Notes under the pieces: generated by a model
Told to the model about the DNA's origin: nothing
Seen by the model: only the letters and a program-made list of their open reading frames with translations
Databases searched by the model: none
Origin: Trueperaceae bacterium
GTDB lineage: Bacteria; Deinococcota; Deinococci; Deinococcales; Trueperaceae
Direction of reading: 5' to 3'
Assembly: GCA_036381595.1 (NCBI GenBank)
Contig: DASVCN010000014.1
Coordinates: 1-64,000 of the forward strand
DNA: 64,000 nucleotides
Shown: positions 40,378 to 50,531 of the stretch, in pieces
Layout: the number at the start of each line of letters is the position of its first letter
Numbering within the stretch: the stretch's first letter is position 1
Position numbers and translations under genes: made by a program

Positions 40378-41207
40378 GCGCTCGGAGCGTAGCGACGGGC
40401 GTATGGTGCCTGCCACTCGAGAGCAGCACCCTGCCTCCCTTCGACACCACCAACACCTACCTGGTAGCCCACGACGGGGTGGGGGTGATCATCGATCCCG
40501 GGTTCAACGGGGAAGGATCGATCGATGAGCTGGGCGCGCTCGTCGACGGCGCCGGGGTCCGCCTGGTGAAGGCAGTCCTGCTCACGCACACCCATGGCGA
40601 CCACACCGGAGGTCTGGACTCGGTGGCGAGCCGCTTCGACGAACCTACTCTCTACGTCCATCCGCTCGAACTGCCCCGCCTCAGTTCGGACCGCGCCAGG
40701 GCGTTGACCGACGAGCGTGTGCTGACCGTGGGAGACCTGACGATCAGGGCGCTTCACACTCCCGGTCACAGCCCTGGGCATCTCTGCTTCCATCTGCCCG
40801 ATTCCGGTGTCGTGCTGTGCGGGGACCTGGTTGCCGGCGGCGCCTCGGTATGGGTCGGGGTCCCGGAGGGCGACATGAAAGCCTACCTGGCTTCGCTCGA
40901 GCGGATCGCTGACATCGAAGGTTTGCAGACGCTCGGTCCGGGCCACGGCGACCTGATCGGGGATCCGAAGGGGCGCCTGGATCAGGCACGCGACCACCGC
41001 CTGGATCGGGAGGAGCAGGTCCTCCTCGCTCTCGAGGAGCCCTTGCGACTGGAGGCACTGCGCGAGGCCGTCTACGGCGACCTCGCCGAGGGGCTACGGG
41101 GGCCGGCCGAGGCCACCCTGCTCGCTCACCTCCAGAAGCTGATGAGCGAGATGCGGGTGGTGCACCTGGGTGAGGACGAGACCGGACCGTTCGTGGTCAG
41201 GCGGTAA
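40374..41207 (+). CDS. Metallo-beta-lactamase-fold hydrolase
   Basis: 277 aa from GTG 40374, overlapping the peptidase stop (GTGA); the open frame upstream is a shadow. The zinc motif THTHGDH is followed by HTPGHSPGH, LCGDLV and GPGHGD, the complete dinuclear set of the LACTB2/glyoxalase II-like group. A C-terminal winged-helix-like part (LREAVYGDLAEGL...LLAHLQKLMSEMRV) resembles LACTB2 and related nucleases or thioesterases. Third gene of the kinase-peptidase unit; the substrate is unknown. Confidence 0.88.
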   Translation: MSARSVATGVWCLPLESSTLPPFDTTNTYLVAHDGVGVIIDPGFNGEGSIDELGALVDGAGVRLVKAVLLTHTHGDHTGGLDSVASRFDEPTLYVHPLELPRLSSDRARALTDERVLTVGDLTIRALHTPGHSPGHLCFHLPDSGVVLCGDLVAGGASVWVGVPEGDMKAYLASLERIADIEGLQTLGPGHGDLIGDPKGRLDQARDHRLDREEQVLLALEEPLRLEALREAVYGDLAEGLRGPAEATLLAHLQKLMSEMRVVHLGEDETGPFVVRR

Positions 41208-41245
41208 GTCGGGCGGTAGGTCCAGGAGTACGGCGCGCCAGCGCT

Positions 41246-41258
41246 GGCTGACGCCGGC

Positions 41259-41264
<6 letters not shown>
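41246..41264. terminator. Hairpin between convergent hydrolase and rpoD
   Basis: GGCTGA/TCAGCC arms with a 7-base loop overlap the rpoD stop; a 12-bp palindrome (41237-41248) lies beside it. It may end both convergent transcripts. No T-run. Confidence 0.3.
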
Positions 41265-42629
<1,365 letters not shown>

Positions 42630-42749
42630 GGGTCCTCCCGCCTCCGGCTCATGGTCCCGGCGGCACGATCGGTTGCAGCTCGTGTCGAAGTATCGGGGAA
42701 CCGCCCGACCCCTGCGGTCGCACCTTCCTGGGTTAGGCGACCAATGGGC

Positions 42750-42755
42750 ACTATA
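42750..42755 (-). promoter_or_regulatory. -10 box TATAGT of rpoD
   Basis: TATAGT on the minus strand, about 120 bases upstream of the rpoD ATG. The -35 region is not recognisable. The long leader contains no clear secondary element. Confidence 0.5.
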
Positions 42756-42847
42756 GCGAGGGCCGGGCGTCCACTTGTTTGCCCAGATTGCAGGGACGTC
42801 GGGGATGGCCTGCTAGAGAGGTCCGCCTCGTCTACGGACGGGCGTCA

Positions 42848-44206
42848 CTACCTCTGCCCGTCGAGCAGGACCTGCCTGAGGCTAGAGGCCTCCGCTTCGA
42901 TCTCCTGGACACGCTGCGGGGCGTCGCGCAGGCGTTCCAGCAGCTCGCTCGAAGGGGCCGAGACGCCCGTCGCCTGCGCGACGACGTCCGGGAACTTGGC
43001 AGGGTGAGCAGTGGCGAGGACGAGCGCGGGCCGGCGGTCACCCGTTCCGGCGCGATACCGCTCGACCGCCTCGAAGCCTACGGCGGTGTGGGGGCAGGCG
43101 ATGTAGCCGTCCTCCTCGAAAGTCGCTCGCATCCGTTCTCGCGTCGCCTGGTCGCTCACCGAGGTAGCGCTGATGCGTTCCGTCATGCTCACGCCGAACA
43201 GCCGGTCCAGCCGCTCGAAGTTGCTGGGCGAGCCTACGTCCATGGCGTTCGAGATGGTTCTGACGGTCTCGCCGAAACGGTAGGCCTGCGCCGCGCCAGC
43301 CAGGAACCTGGGGAAGAAGTCGTTGGCGTTGTGCGCGGCGAGGAAGCGGTTCACCGGCAGCCCTGCCGCGGCGGCCAGCAGGCCGGCCGTCAGATTGCCG
43401 AGGTTCCCGCTGGGCACAGCTACCAGAGGCTCCCTGTCGCTCCCGGTGCTTCTAACGAGTTCGGCTACCGCCCACACGTAGTAGCACTGCTGCGGGAGCA
43501 AACGACCCACGTTTATCGAGTTGGCGCTGGAGAGCGGCACTCCCTCGAGGGCCGGGTCGACGAACGCCCCTTTCACCAGCCGCTGACAGTCGTCGAAGGT
43601 GCCCCGCACTCGCAGGCTGGTGAGATTGGGACGTTCAGCGATCAGCTGCCGCTCCTGGACCTCGCTGACCATCCCCTTCGGGTAGAGGAGCACGACACGC
43701 AGGTTGTCGAGGCCCGAGAAGCCGTCGGCAACCGCCGAGCCTGTATCGCCGGAGGTGGCGACGAGGATGGTTAGCCTCTCCCCCCTTCCCTCCAGGTAGC
43801 GGTTCATCAGACGCGCCATCGTCCGGGCGCCGAAGTCCTTGAACGAGAGCGTTGGACCGTGGAACAGTTCGACTACGTAGCGGTCCTCCGACAGTTCGAC
43901 CAGCGGCACTGGGAAGTCGAGCGCGTCGGCGATAAGGCGGGCAAGTTCGTCACCCGTCGGCTCCTCGAGCCAGCCGCCAAGCAGTTCCGTCGCGAGGTCG
44001 GGGAACGACTCGATGCTGTGCCACCGTTCCGGGAGCGGCGGGATCGACTCTGGCAGGTAGAGGCCGCCGTCGGGGGCCAGTCCTTGGAGCAAAGCTACGC
44101 GGAAGGGAACGGAACGACCCGCTTCTCCGCGGCTACTGCGGAACCCGACAGGGCCGGGATCGCGTGGAACTCCCGCGGCTCTGATACGTTCGGGAGCGCC
44201 GGCCAT
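42848..44206 (-). CDS. thrC: Threonine synthase
   Basis: 452 aa from ATG 44206; an upstream in-frame ATG (44278) would overlap the ychF promoter and leader. PLP enzyme converting O-phosphohomoserine to threonine. VGFRSSRGEAGRSVPFRVALLQGLAPDGG fragments at the N-terminus, TLSFKDFGARTMARLM with the PLP lysine at residue 123, and VATSGDTGSAVA mark the family. TATCCT 7 bases before the ATG indicates a leaderless start. It stands alone, away from thrA/thrB. Confidence 0.94.
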   Translation of the reverse strand: MAGAPERIRAAGVPRDPGPVGFRSSRGEAGRSVPFRVALLQGLAPDGGLYLPESIPPLPERWHSIESFPDLATELLGGWLEEPTGDELARLIADALDFPVPLVELSEDRYVVELFHGPTLSFKDFGARTMARLMNRYLEGRGERLTILVATSGDTGSAVADGFSGLDNLRVVLLYPKGMVSEVQERQLIAERPNLTSLRVRGTFDDCQRLVKGAFVDPALEGVPLSSANSINVGRLLPQQCYYVWAVAELVRSTGSDREPLVAVPSGNLGNLTAGLLAAAAGLPVNRFLAAHNANDFFPRFLAGAAQAYRFGETVRTISNAMDVGSPSNFERLDRLFGVSMTERISATSVSDQATRERMRATFEEDGYIACPHTAVGFEAVERYRAGTGDRRPALVLATAHPAKFPDVVAQATGVSAPSSELLERLRDAPQRVQEIEAEASSLRQVLLDGQR

Positions 44207-44213
44207 GGACGGG

Positions 44214-44219
44214 AGGATA
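44214..44219 (-). promoter_or_regulatory. -10 box TATCCT, leaderless start of thrC
   Basis: On the minus strand TATCCT, 7 bases, ATG at 44206. It lies back to back with the ychF -10 box, 14 bases away. Confidence 0.55.
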
Positions 44220-44233
44220 TCACGCACCCCTGA

Positions 44234-44239
44234 TATACT
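44234..44239 (+). promoter_or_regulatory. -10 box TATACT of ychF
   Basis: TATACT about 50 bases upstream of the ychF ATG. With the thrC -10 it forms a symmetric pair (ATATCA at 44217-44222, TGATAT at 44231-44236). Confidence 0.55.
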
Positions 44240-44289
44240 CCGCCCTTGGACGCCGCGCCCGACGGCAGCGGCGGCCAACTGGAGTTCTC

Positions 44290-45375
44290 ATGCTCGGAAT
44301 CGGTATTGTCGGCCTTCCCAACGTCGGGAAGAGCACGTTGTTCAACGCAATAACCCGCGCAGGTGTCGAGGCGGCCAACTATCCGTTCGCGACCATCGAC
44401 AAGAACGTGGGCGTGGTCGCGGTCCCCGATGAGCGCCTGCCGGCGCTACGGGACCTCTACCGGAAAGATGGCAAGGAGCCACCGGTCGTTCCGACGACCG
44501 TCGAGTTCGTCGACATCGCCGGACTGGTGAAGGGCGCCTCGCAGGGTGAGGGCCTGGGCAACAGGTTCCTGGCCAACATCCGCGAGGTCGCGGCCATAGC
44601 GCACGTCGTCCGCTGCTTCGAAGACCCTAACGTCGTGCACGTCGCCGGCCGGGTCGATCCCATCGTCGACATCGACACGATCGACACCGAACTGGCGCTG
44701 GCCGACATCGCCTCCCTGGAGAAGCGGCTCGAGAAACTGCGCCGCAGCGCCAAGGCGAACAAGGAAGATGCCCTGCTGGTGGAGCGGTGTGAGGCGATGA
44801 TCGCCCACCTCAGCGAGGGGCGTTCTGCCCGCAGTTCCGACATCGAACTACCCGCGGACTTCAACCTCCTCACCGCCAAGCCGGTGATCTACGTCTGCAA
44901 CGTCTCCGAAGAGGACCTGATGGCCGGGAACGAGCACGTTTCGGCCGTAGCCAAGCGTGCCGAGAAGGAGGGCGCCGAGGTCGTCGTCATCTCTGCCCGC
45001 ATCGAAGAGGAGCTGAGCGACCTGAGCGACGAGGAGGCGAGCGAGTTCCTCTCCGACCTGGGGCTCGAGGCGCCCGGACTCGAGCGTCTCATCCACAAGG
45101 GTTACGACGCGCTGGGTCTGCTTACGTTCCTGACGGCGGGCGAGAAGGAGGTGCGGGCCTGGACCGTGAGGCGTGGGACGAAGGCGCCGCAGGCGGCCGG
45201 AGAGATCCACAGCGACATAGAGCGCGGTTTCATCCGCGCCGAGGTGATCGCCTGGGACAGGCTCGTGGAGGCGGGGTCGATCACAGGGGCTCGCGCGAAG
45301 GGCTGGTTGCGGACGGAGGGCAAGGAGTACGTCATGCGGGACGGGGACGTGGTGAACTTCCTGTTCAACGTGTAG
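44290..45375 (+). CDS. ychF: Ribosome-associated P-loop ATPase YchF
   Basis: 361 aa, ATG 44290 after GGAG. Obg-family member that prefers ATP. G1 is [15 protein letters not shown]; the [20 protein letters not shown] segment is G3; a coiled-coil insert ([21 protein letters not shown]) and a C-terminal TGS domain ([19 protein letters not shown]...VVNFLFNV) follow. Involved in stress and translation control in other bacteria. Confidence 0.97.
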   Translation: MLGIGIVGLPNVGKSTLFNAITRAGVEAANYPFATIDKNVGVVAVPDERLPALRDLYRKDGKEPPVVPTTVEFVDIAGLVKGASQGEGLGNRFLANIREVAAIAHVVRCFEDPNVVHVAGRVDPIVDIDTIDTELALADIASLEKRLEKLRRSAKANKEDALLVERCEAMIAHLSEGRSARSSDIELPADFNLLTAKPVIYVCNVSEEDLMAGNEHVSAVAKRAEKEGAEVVVISARIEEELSDLSDEEASEFLSDLGLEAPGLERLIHKGYDALGLLTFLTAGEKEVRAWTVRRGTKAPQAAGEIHSDIERGFIRAEVIAWDRLVEAGSITGARAKGWLRTEGKEYVMRDGDVVNFLFNV

Positions 45376-45651
45376 GGAAAGCTCGATCCCCCGCACAGGT
45401 AACCTGCGCGAAAGCGGCAGGCCGATCCACGGCCTCGACTACTGCCCGGTCGAGCATCTAGCTGGAGGACTCGTGGCAGCGGGCATCCTACCTAGCCGGG
45501 CCATTGTGACCGACACGCTTTCGTCGAAGTAGTGCTCCACCCCGATCCAGTTGGTAACGTGTCACTTTTTTCCCGTCTCCGACGGCCGCTATATTCGGTG
45601 GAGCGACATTCGCTGCCGTGCGCCGTGGTGTGCGGCTCGGAGGGGGCCCGG
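45376..45651. other. Intergenic region upstream of the Crp-family gene
   Basis: 276 bases without a credible gene. It holds the promoter region of the regulator (TATATT at 45590). About 20-30 bases upstream of that box is TTGGTAACGTGTCAC, loosely like a Crp-family site, which could mean self-regulation. No terminator for ychF is obvious. Confidence 0.4.
45590..45595 (+). promoter_or_regulatory. -10 box TATATT of the Crp-family gene
   Basis: TATATT with a T-rich, non-consensus -35 region. The leader to ATG 45652 is about 50 bases and includes GGAGGGGG as ribosome site. Confidence 0.45.
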
Positions 45652-46260
45652 ATGAGCGACACCGTCGACCAACGTGAATACACCGATATTCACTCGTTCG
45701 GTCCCGGCGAAGTAATACTCTTCCCAGGCGCGCCTGAGAACCTTTATCGAGTACACCGCGGTCTAGTCCGCGTGCACACAGTTGATGACGAAGGAAACGG
45801 GCTAACGCTTCGCTATGTAAAGCCAGGCGGGTACTTCGGCGAGGAATCGATCGCCGGACTACCGCGCAGGTACTTCGCCGAGGCCGTCGCGCAGAGCGAC
45901 ATAGAGGTAATCAGCCCAGCGGTTCTGCAGGCCGAGGACAACCTCGAGCTGGCGACCGATCTGGTCCACGCCGTCGAGGGACTTTACCGGTCCCTCCACC
46001 GTCTATCCGGCAAACGATTGCGCTCGCGCATCGCCGCGGAACTTCTCGACCTACGGGAGAGCGCTCTAGCCGGCAGGAACGACGCCGGCTACGAGATCAT
46101 CCACATCACCCACGACGACCTGGCGGCTGCCGTAGGCTCGGTGCGCGAGACCGTCACGAAGGTGGTGGGTGAACTGGGCAGGCTTGGCGCGATCGAAGCC
46201 GGATACGGCAAGATCGCGCTCACCGACATAGACAGGTTGAGGTCGATCGCCGGGGAGTAG
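45652..46260 (+). CDS. Crp/Fnr-family transcriptional regulator (SdrP/DdrI-like)
   Basis: 202 aa from ATG 45652. An N-terminal cyclic-nucleotide-binding-like barrel (FGPGEVILFPGAPENLYRVHRGLVRV, PGGYFGEESIAG) and a C-terminal winged helix (ITHDDLAAAVGSVRETVTKVVGELGRLGAIEAG) are joined by a dimer helix. There is no cysteine, so no Fe-S sensing as in Fnr. The short length and the PRRYFAEAV segment in place of the cAMP pocket consensus are like Thermus SdrP, which acts without effector in stress response. That match is inferred. Codon use looks more A/T-rich than the neighbours. Confidence 0.85.
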   Translation: MSDTVDQREYTDIHSFGPGEVILFPGAPENLYRVHRGLVRVHTVDDEGNGLTLRYVKPGGYFGEESIAGLPRRYFAEAVAQSDIEVISPAVLQAEDNLELATDLVHAVEGLYRSLHRLSGKRLRSRIAAELLDLRESALAGRNDAGYEIIHITHDDLAAAVGSVRETVTKVVGELGRLGAIEAGYGKIALTDIDRLRSIAGE

Positions 46261-46319
46261 ACCGCAGTCGGCAAAACCGCACGCCCCGCCCTTGGTGAAC
46301 CTGAGGGCCTGGTCTTCCG

Positions 46320-48956
46320 CTAGAAGACCGGGCCGACCCGGAAGCGGAACTCCCCTGTGGGGTTCCGTTGGCTGAAACCGTAGTCGAATCTGAGCGCCGG
46401 TAGGAGGACGCCTCCGAAACCCAGGTTGACCTGCACGCCCACGCCGGCGCCCGCGAACAGCGGGGCGCCGTACTCGGGGAAGTTGGGCACGCTCGAGGCC
46501 CAGCCTACGTCGACGAAGACGATGCCGATCACCGTCTGGGTGGCGACAGTATCGAGGCCGAAGTCGTAGCGGTACTCCATCGAAGCGGTGGCGTAGGTGC
46601 GGGAGAGGTCGAAATCGTCCACGGTGTAGCCGCGGATCGCGGTGGCGTCGTTGATGCTCTTGCCCACCTGGAACCGCTTGGAGATGGGGTAGTTGGTGCC
46701 GAACTGATGTCCGGCGTTGATCCTGAAGGCCAGCACGTGGTTCGGGTCGCTTATCTCCTCGGGCGCGATGTCGGCCAACAGCACGTAGGTCTTCACACCG
46801 AACTCGAGTTGCTGGTAGGCGTACGACTGCTGCTGCCCGCTCGCAGGATCACGGTAGTCGGTACCGATCCCCAAGCCCACCAGAGCAGAGGCAGCGATGC
46901 CGCTTCGCGGGAAGTCGGGGTTGTCGCGATCGTCGTAACTCACCGTCGTGCTGATGAAGCTGTTGAGGCCGCCCTGGGGCAGGAAGTCATCGGCAGCCGC
47001 CTCTGGCAGCGCGCAGCGGTCGGCGTTCTCCAGGCTCCCACTGTCGTCGAAGGTGCACTCCACTTCGGGCGGCTCGAGCTTGTAGTCGGTGATAGAGGCT
47101 CGGGCGCTGAAGCGGAGGCTGGTGAAGTCGGCGACCGGCCGCGCGACGGAGAAGCTGAGACCGGTGTCGCGTTGCGCGTACTCGCCCACAAGCACCCGGT
47201 TCGCCTCGGTATCGGGCCGTCCCGGGTAGGGCGCGCGGGTGGAGCCATCTGCGGTCAGGAGCTGGTTGGTCGCCACCACACTGAACAGGGACGCCGATAC
47301 CGAGGTGGGGACCTCCCGGAAGTCGTAGGCGTCGATGTAGAGCCAGGGGATGCTGTAGCGGACGGAACCGCCGAGCATCAGGCCGATGTCGGAAGTCTGC
47401 AGATTGACTTCCGCGCCCACGCTGTGGGCCCGCCCCAGGAAGTTCGCTTCGCTGAACGAGAGCGATGCCGAGAGGCCCGAGTCGGTCGCGTACTGAGCGC
47501 TGGGCGTGAAGAGGCCGGTACGCAACTCCCGTACGACGACGTCGAGACGAACCTGCGACGGATCCTCGGTCGGGACGAACCTCACGTTGACCGGTTCTAC
47601 GGCGCCCAAGCGCGCTATCTGCCGCAGCGATGCCCTGATCTCCTCCTGGTTGACGACCGTTCCGACCTCGGGCATGTAGCGGGTGATCACGAACTCGTGC
47701 GTCTTGGGTTGCTCGCCCTCGAACGTGACGTCGTGGCCGGCGACCGTAACCTCGGTGATCCGCTGGATGTAGGTACCTTCGTCGTAGCTGAAGTCGGGCT
47801 CGGGCAGGACCACCCAGCCCTCCTGCTGGTAGCGCCGGACGATCCGATCGAAATCCTCGCGGGCGAGCGTGGAGGTGAAGGTGTCTCCCACCTCAAGCGC
47901 CAGCACCTCCCGCAACTCCTCGTCCGAGACGACGGTGTTCCCTTCGAAGACGATATCCTCGACGGGACCGGCGGTCTCCGGCGGGCCGAGCTGGAAGGTC
48001 ACTCGCACGTCCCCGTCGCTCGTGGGAATCGGCGTCATCCGCACGTCGCCGCTGCGCCCTCGAGCCAGTCGCCGCACGTCCTCGAGCAGCAGGTCGTAGT
48101 TGAACAGGTCGCCGACCTCGACGCTCAGCTCCGACGGATCGACTCCGATGGCGCTGGTATCGATCGAGGCGATGCGCGCCTCCTGCAACGCCACCTCGAG
48201 GATCCCCTGCTGCAGCGAGCTGGCCCCCACGTCCACGCCGCTGAAGCGGTAGCCCTCATCCCGATAGAGCTGCTCGACGCGCTGCACCGCCTGAACGTAG
48301 AGGTCGAAGTCGAACTCGCCCGTGCTCACCAGGGGTTGGAACAGCTGCCTCAGAGGCGCTTCCTCCAGTACCGACGACTCCTCCACCACGACGTCGTCGA
48401 CGGGAGCTGCCTCGCTCACCTCGAAGACGAGCCTCAGCTGCTCCTCCCCGCCGGCCTCGACCTCCTGCACCTCCAGGCTCACGGGGACGTCGAAAGGGAA
48501 GCCCCGCCGCCGGTAGAGCCGCTGGATGGTCGAGAGGGCTTCCTCGGCCCGTGCCGTGTTGTAGACGCGGCCGGGCGCCAACAGGTGTTCTCGTTCGAGG
48601 GCCATCCTGAGAGTCTCGGCCTGGATCGCCTCTGCCCCCTCGAAGAGCACCTCGCTGATGAGCGGATTCTCCTCCACCCGCACGAGCAGCACCGGTCCGT
48701 CGTTCGAGTCCTCCAGCGAAACGCTCACCTCGCTGAACGTCCCCAGGGCGTAGACCCGGTTCCGCTCCGCCTCGAGATCGACCTCCTCGACGGGACGGCC
48801 GGCCCGCGACTCCAGTACCACGCGCACGATGTCCGCGTAGCTGGCGGTGCCTTCGACCCGCACCCCGGCGAGGGTTTCGCCGCCCGCCTCGGACTGTGCG
48901 GCAGCCCAGGCGGAAAGCATGACAACGACGACGAGAACAGCACGACGTAACGGCAT
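46320..48956 (-). CDS. bamA: Outer membrane protein assembly factor BamA (Omp85)
   Basis: 878 aa. Signal peptide MPLRRAVLVVVVMLSAWAAAQ, then about five POTRA domains (for example ISEVLFEGAEAIQAETLRMAL, VEDIVFEGNTVVSDEELREVL) and a C-terminal 16-strand barrel ending in FRFRVGPVF with the terminal aromatic. The lid-lock loop motif appears as FQVGKSINDATAIRGYTVDDF. It inserts barrels in the outer membrane, in keeping with the diderm envelope of Deinococcota. It stands alone, without skp or lpx genes. TAGACT 6 bases before the ATG. Confidence 0.95.
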   Translation of the reverse strand: MPLRRAVLVVVVMLSAWAAAQSEAGGETLAGVRVEGTASYADIVRVVLESRAGRPVEEVDLEAERNRVYALGTFSEVSVSLEDSNDGPVLLVRVEENPLISEVLFEGAEAIQAETLRMALEREHLLAPGRVYNTARAEEALSTIQRLYRRRGFPFDVPVSLEVQEVEAGGEEQLRLVFEVSEAAPVDDVVVEESSVLEEAPLRQLFQPLVSTGEFDFDLYVQAVQRVEQLYRDEGYRFSGVDVGASSLQQGILEVALQEARIASIDTSAIGVDPSELSVEVGDLFNYDLLLEDVRRLARGRSGDVRMTPIPTSDGDVRVTFQLGPPETAGPVEDIVFEGNTVVSDEELREVLALEVGDTFTSTLAREDFDRIVRRYQQEGWVVLPEPDFSYDEGTYIQRITEVTVAGHDVTFEGEQPKTHEFVITRYMPEVGTVVNQEEIRASLRQIARLGAVEPVNVRFVPTEDPSQVRLDVVVRELRTGLFTPSAQYATDSGLSASLSFSEANFLGRAHSVGAEVNLQTSDIGLMLGGSVRYSIPWLYIDAYDFREVPTSVSASLFSVVATNQLLTADGSTRAPYPGRPDTEANRVLVGEYAQRDTGLSFSVARPVADFTSLRFSARASITDYKLEPPEVECTFDDSGSLENADRCALPEAAADDFLPQGGLNSFISTTVSYDDRDNPDFPRSGIAASALVGLGIGTDYRDPASGQQQSYAYQQLEFGVKTYVLLADIAPEEISDPNHVLAFRINAGHQFGTNYPISKRFQVGKSINDATAIRGYTVDDFDLSRTYATASMEYRYDFGLDTVATQTVIGIVFVDVGWASSVPNFPEYGAPLFAGAGVGVQVNLGFGGVLLPALRFDYGFSQRNPTGEFRFRVGPVF

Positions 48957-48962
48957 GACGCA

Positions 48963-48968
48963 AGTCTA
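48963..48968 (-). promoter_or_regulatory. -10 box TAGACT, leaderless start of bamA
   Basis: On the minus strand TAGACT, 6 bases (TGCGTC), ATG at 48956; no Shine-Dalgarno. Confidence 0.6.
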
Positions 48969-49038
48969 ACCGAGGAGTTGTGTGAGAAACCTGCGCTGTA
49001 GCCGCGCTTCCGGCCCGAGCCGCCCAAGGAGGGCTGGT

Positions 49039-49044
49039 TATCAT
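49039..49044 (+). promoter_or_regulatory. -10 box TATCAT, leaderless start of the PNP gene
   Basis: TATCAT, 6 bases (GGCGTC), ATG at 49051. The ATG inside this segment (49043) is out of frame and not used by homology. Confidence 0.6.
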
Positions 49045-49050
49045 GGCGTC

Positions 49051-49881
49051 ATGCACCACCCCTTCGATACCCCTCTGGCCCAGGCCCTCTCCCGCGTCCG
49101 AAAGGAGAGCTCGCTGGTGCCGGAGGTCGCGCTCATCCTCGGTTCCGGCCTCGGCCCGCTTGCCGACGAGATCGACGTCGACGCCATCGTTCCCTACGAG
49201 GAGATCCCGGGGATGGTCCGTTCCACCGCACCGGGCCACTCCGGCAAGCTCTACCTCGGATCCTTGGAGGGGCGGCGGGTGGTGGCGATGAGGGGACGGG
49301 TGCACCTCTACGACGGGGTCAGCGCGGCCCAGGTCGCCTTCCCGGTGCGCCTCATGCACGAGCTGGGCGCGGGGAGTCTCATAGTTTCCAACGCCTGCGG
49401 TGGGCTCGAACCGAGCTGGCGGGCGGGTGACCTGATGCTCCAGACCGACTTCATCAACGCCACCGGAACGAGCCCTCTGCTGGGACCCAACGACGGAAGC
49501 CGGGGGCCCAGGTTTCCCGTCATGTTCGATTGCTACGACAGCGACTACTCGGGGCTCGCCCGCAGCTCCGCGGAGCGCCTCGGTATCACCCTCAGAGAGG
49601 GCGTCTACCTCGCCATCTCCGGCCCGGCTTACGCCACGCGCGCCGAACTGCGGGCCTATCGCAACTGGGGCGCCGACGCGATCGGCATGTCGACCGTCCA
49701 CGAAGTGATCGTTGCCCGACACGAAGGAGTCAGGGTGCTCGGCCTCTCCTGCATCACCGACATGGCTCTGCCCGATTCGCACGAGCATGTGAGCGGAGAT
49801 GAAGTGGTGCGTATGGCCGAACGCTCGGGCGAGAAGTTCCGGCGGCTGGTGCGGGCCGTCCTGCCGGAGCTGCAGGCTTGA
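49051..49881 (+). CDS. Purine nucleoside phosphorylase, likely 6-aminopurine-preferring
   Basis: 276 aa from ATG 49051. Trimeric PNP family 2: VALILGSGLGPLADEI, the phosphate-site VSNACGGLEPSWRAGDLML, and GMSTVHEVIVARHEG. Two specificity positions differ from 6-oxopurine enzymes. The Glu of the usual GPxFET motif (human Glu201) is Ala in GPAYATRAE, and the Asn of LITN (human Asn243) is Asp237 in SCITD. Asp here is known to favour adenosine in related enzymes, so adenosine is the inferred substrate. Its stop overlaps the next gene by 3 bases (TTGA). Confidence 0.9.
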   Translation: MHHPFDTPLAQALSRVRKESSLVPEVALILGSGLGPLADEIDVDAIVPYEEIPGMVRSTAPGHSGKLYLGSLEGRRVVAMRGRVHLYDGVSAAQVAFPVRLMHELGAGSLIVSNACGGLEPSWRAGDLMLQTDFINATGTSPLLGPNDGSRGPRFPVMFDCYDSDYSGLARSSAERLGITLREGVYLAISGPAYATRAELRAYRNWGADAIGMSTVHEVIVARHEGVRVLGLSCITDMALPDSHEHVSGDEVVRMAERSGEKFRRLVRAVLPELQA

Positions 49882-50531
49882 TCGACGAGGTACGACGGCG
49901 GATCGCGGCGGCCTGCGAACGGGCCGGTCGTGAGCGGTCCGAGGTGAAGCTCGTAGCCGTGACCAAGGGCCATCCTGTCGCCGAGATCGAGGAGAGGGTC
50001 GTGGACGAAGGCTGCCTGGTTCTGGGAGAGAGTCGGCTCCAGGAGTGGCGGGCCAAGGAGGCAGAACTCACGGGCCGCGGCATCGAGTGGCATCTGATCG
50101 GCAACCTGCAGCGAAACAAGATCAAGTACTGTCTCCCCTTCCACACCATCCACTCGCTCAACTCGCGGCGGCTCGCCGATGCTCTGCAGGCGTACGGCGA
50201 GCGGAGCGACCACCGGTTCCGGGTGCTGGTGGAGGTGAACGTCGCCGGGGAGGAGAGCAAACTGGGCATCGGGGTCGAGGAAGCGGCCGAGCTAGTTGCC
50301 TACGCCCGGGCTCTGCCCAATCTGCAGGTGGCCGGGTTGATGACGATGGCTCCTCACTACGACGACCCGGAGCAGGCCAGACCGGTGTTCAGGGGCCTCC
50401 GAGGGCTGCGTGATAAACTCGGCCTGGTGGAACTCTCGATGGGCATGAGCAACGACTTCGAAGTCGCGGTCGAAGAGGGAGCGACGATCGTAAGGGTTGG
50501 CAGCGCTCTGTTCGACGGGAGCGACGCGTGA
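49878..50531 (+). CDS. YggS/PLPBP family pyridoxal-phosphate homeostasis protein
   Basis: 217 aa. TTG start at 49878 within the end of the PNP gene (TTGA overlap). An alanine-racemase-like barrel without the racemase partner domain. VKLVAVTKGHPVAEI holds the PLP lysine; GIEWHLIGNLQRNKIKYCL and LSMGMSNDFEVAVEEGATIVRVGSALF are hallmark strings. It buffers PLP in the cytoplasm. Middle gene of a PNP-yggS-divIVA unit; linkage to divIVA is common in Gram-positive bacteria too. Confidence 0.95.
   Translation: MIDEVRRRIAAACERAGRERSEVKLVAVTKGHPVAEIEERVVDEGCLVLGESRLQEWRAKEAELTGRGIEWHLIGNLQRNKIKYCLPFHTIHSLNSRRLADALQAYGERSDHRFRVLVEVNVAGEESKLGIGVEEAAELVAYARALPNLQVAGLMTMAPHYDDPEQARPVFRGLRGLRDKLGLVELSMGMSNDFEVAVEEGATIVRVGSALFDGSDA

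Noticed and set aside
45551-45565. Crp-type binding site TTGGTAACGTGTCAC before the Crp-family gene
   Set aside because: Only a loose match to a dyad; kept as a remark in the intergenic entry, not called as a site.
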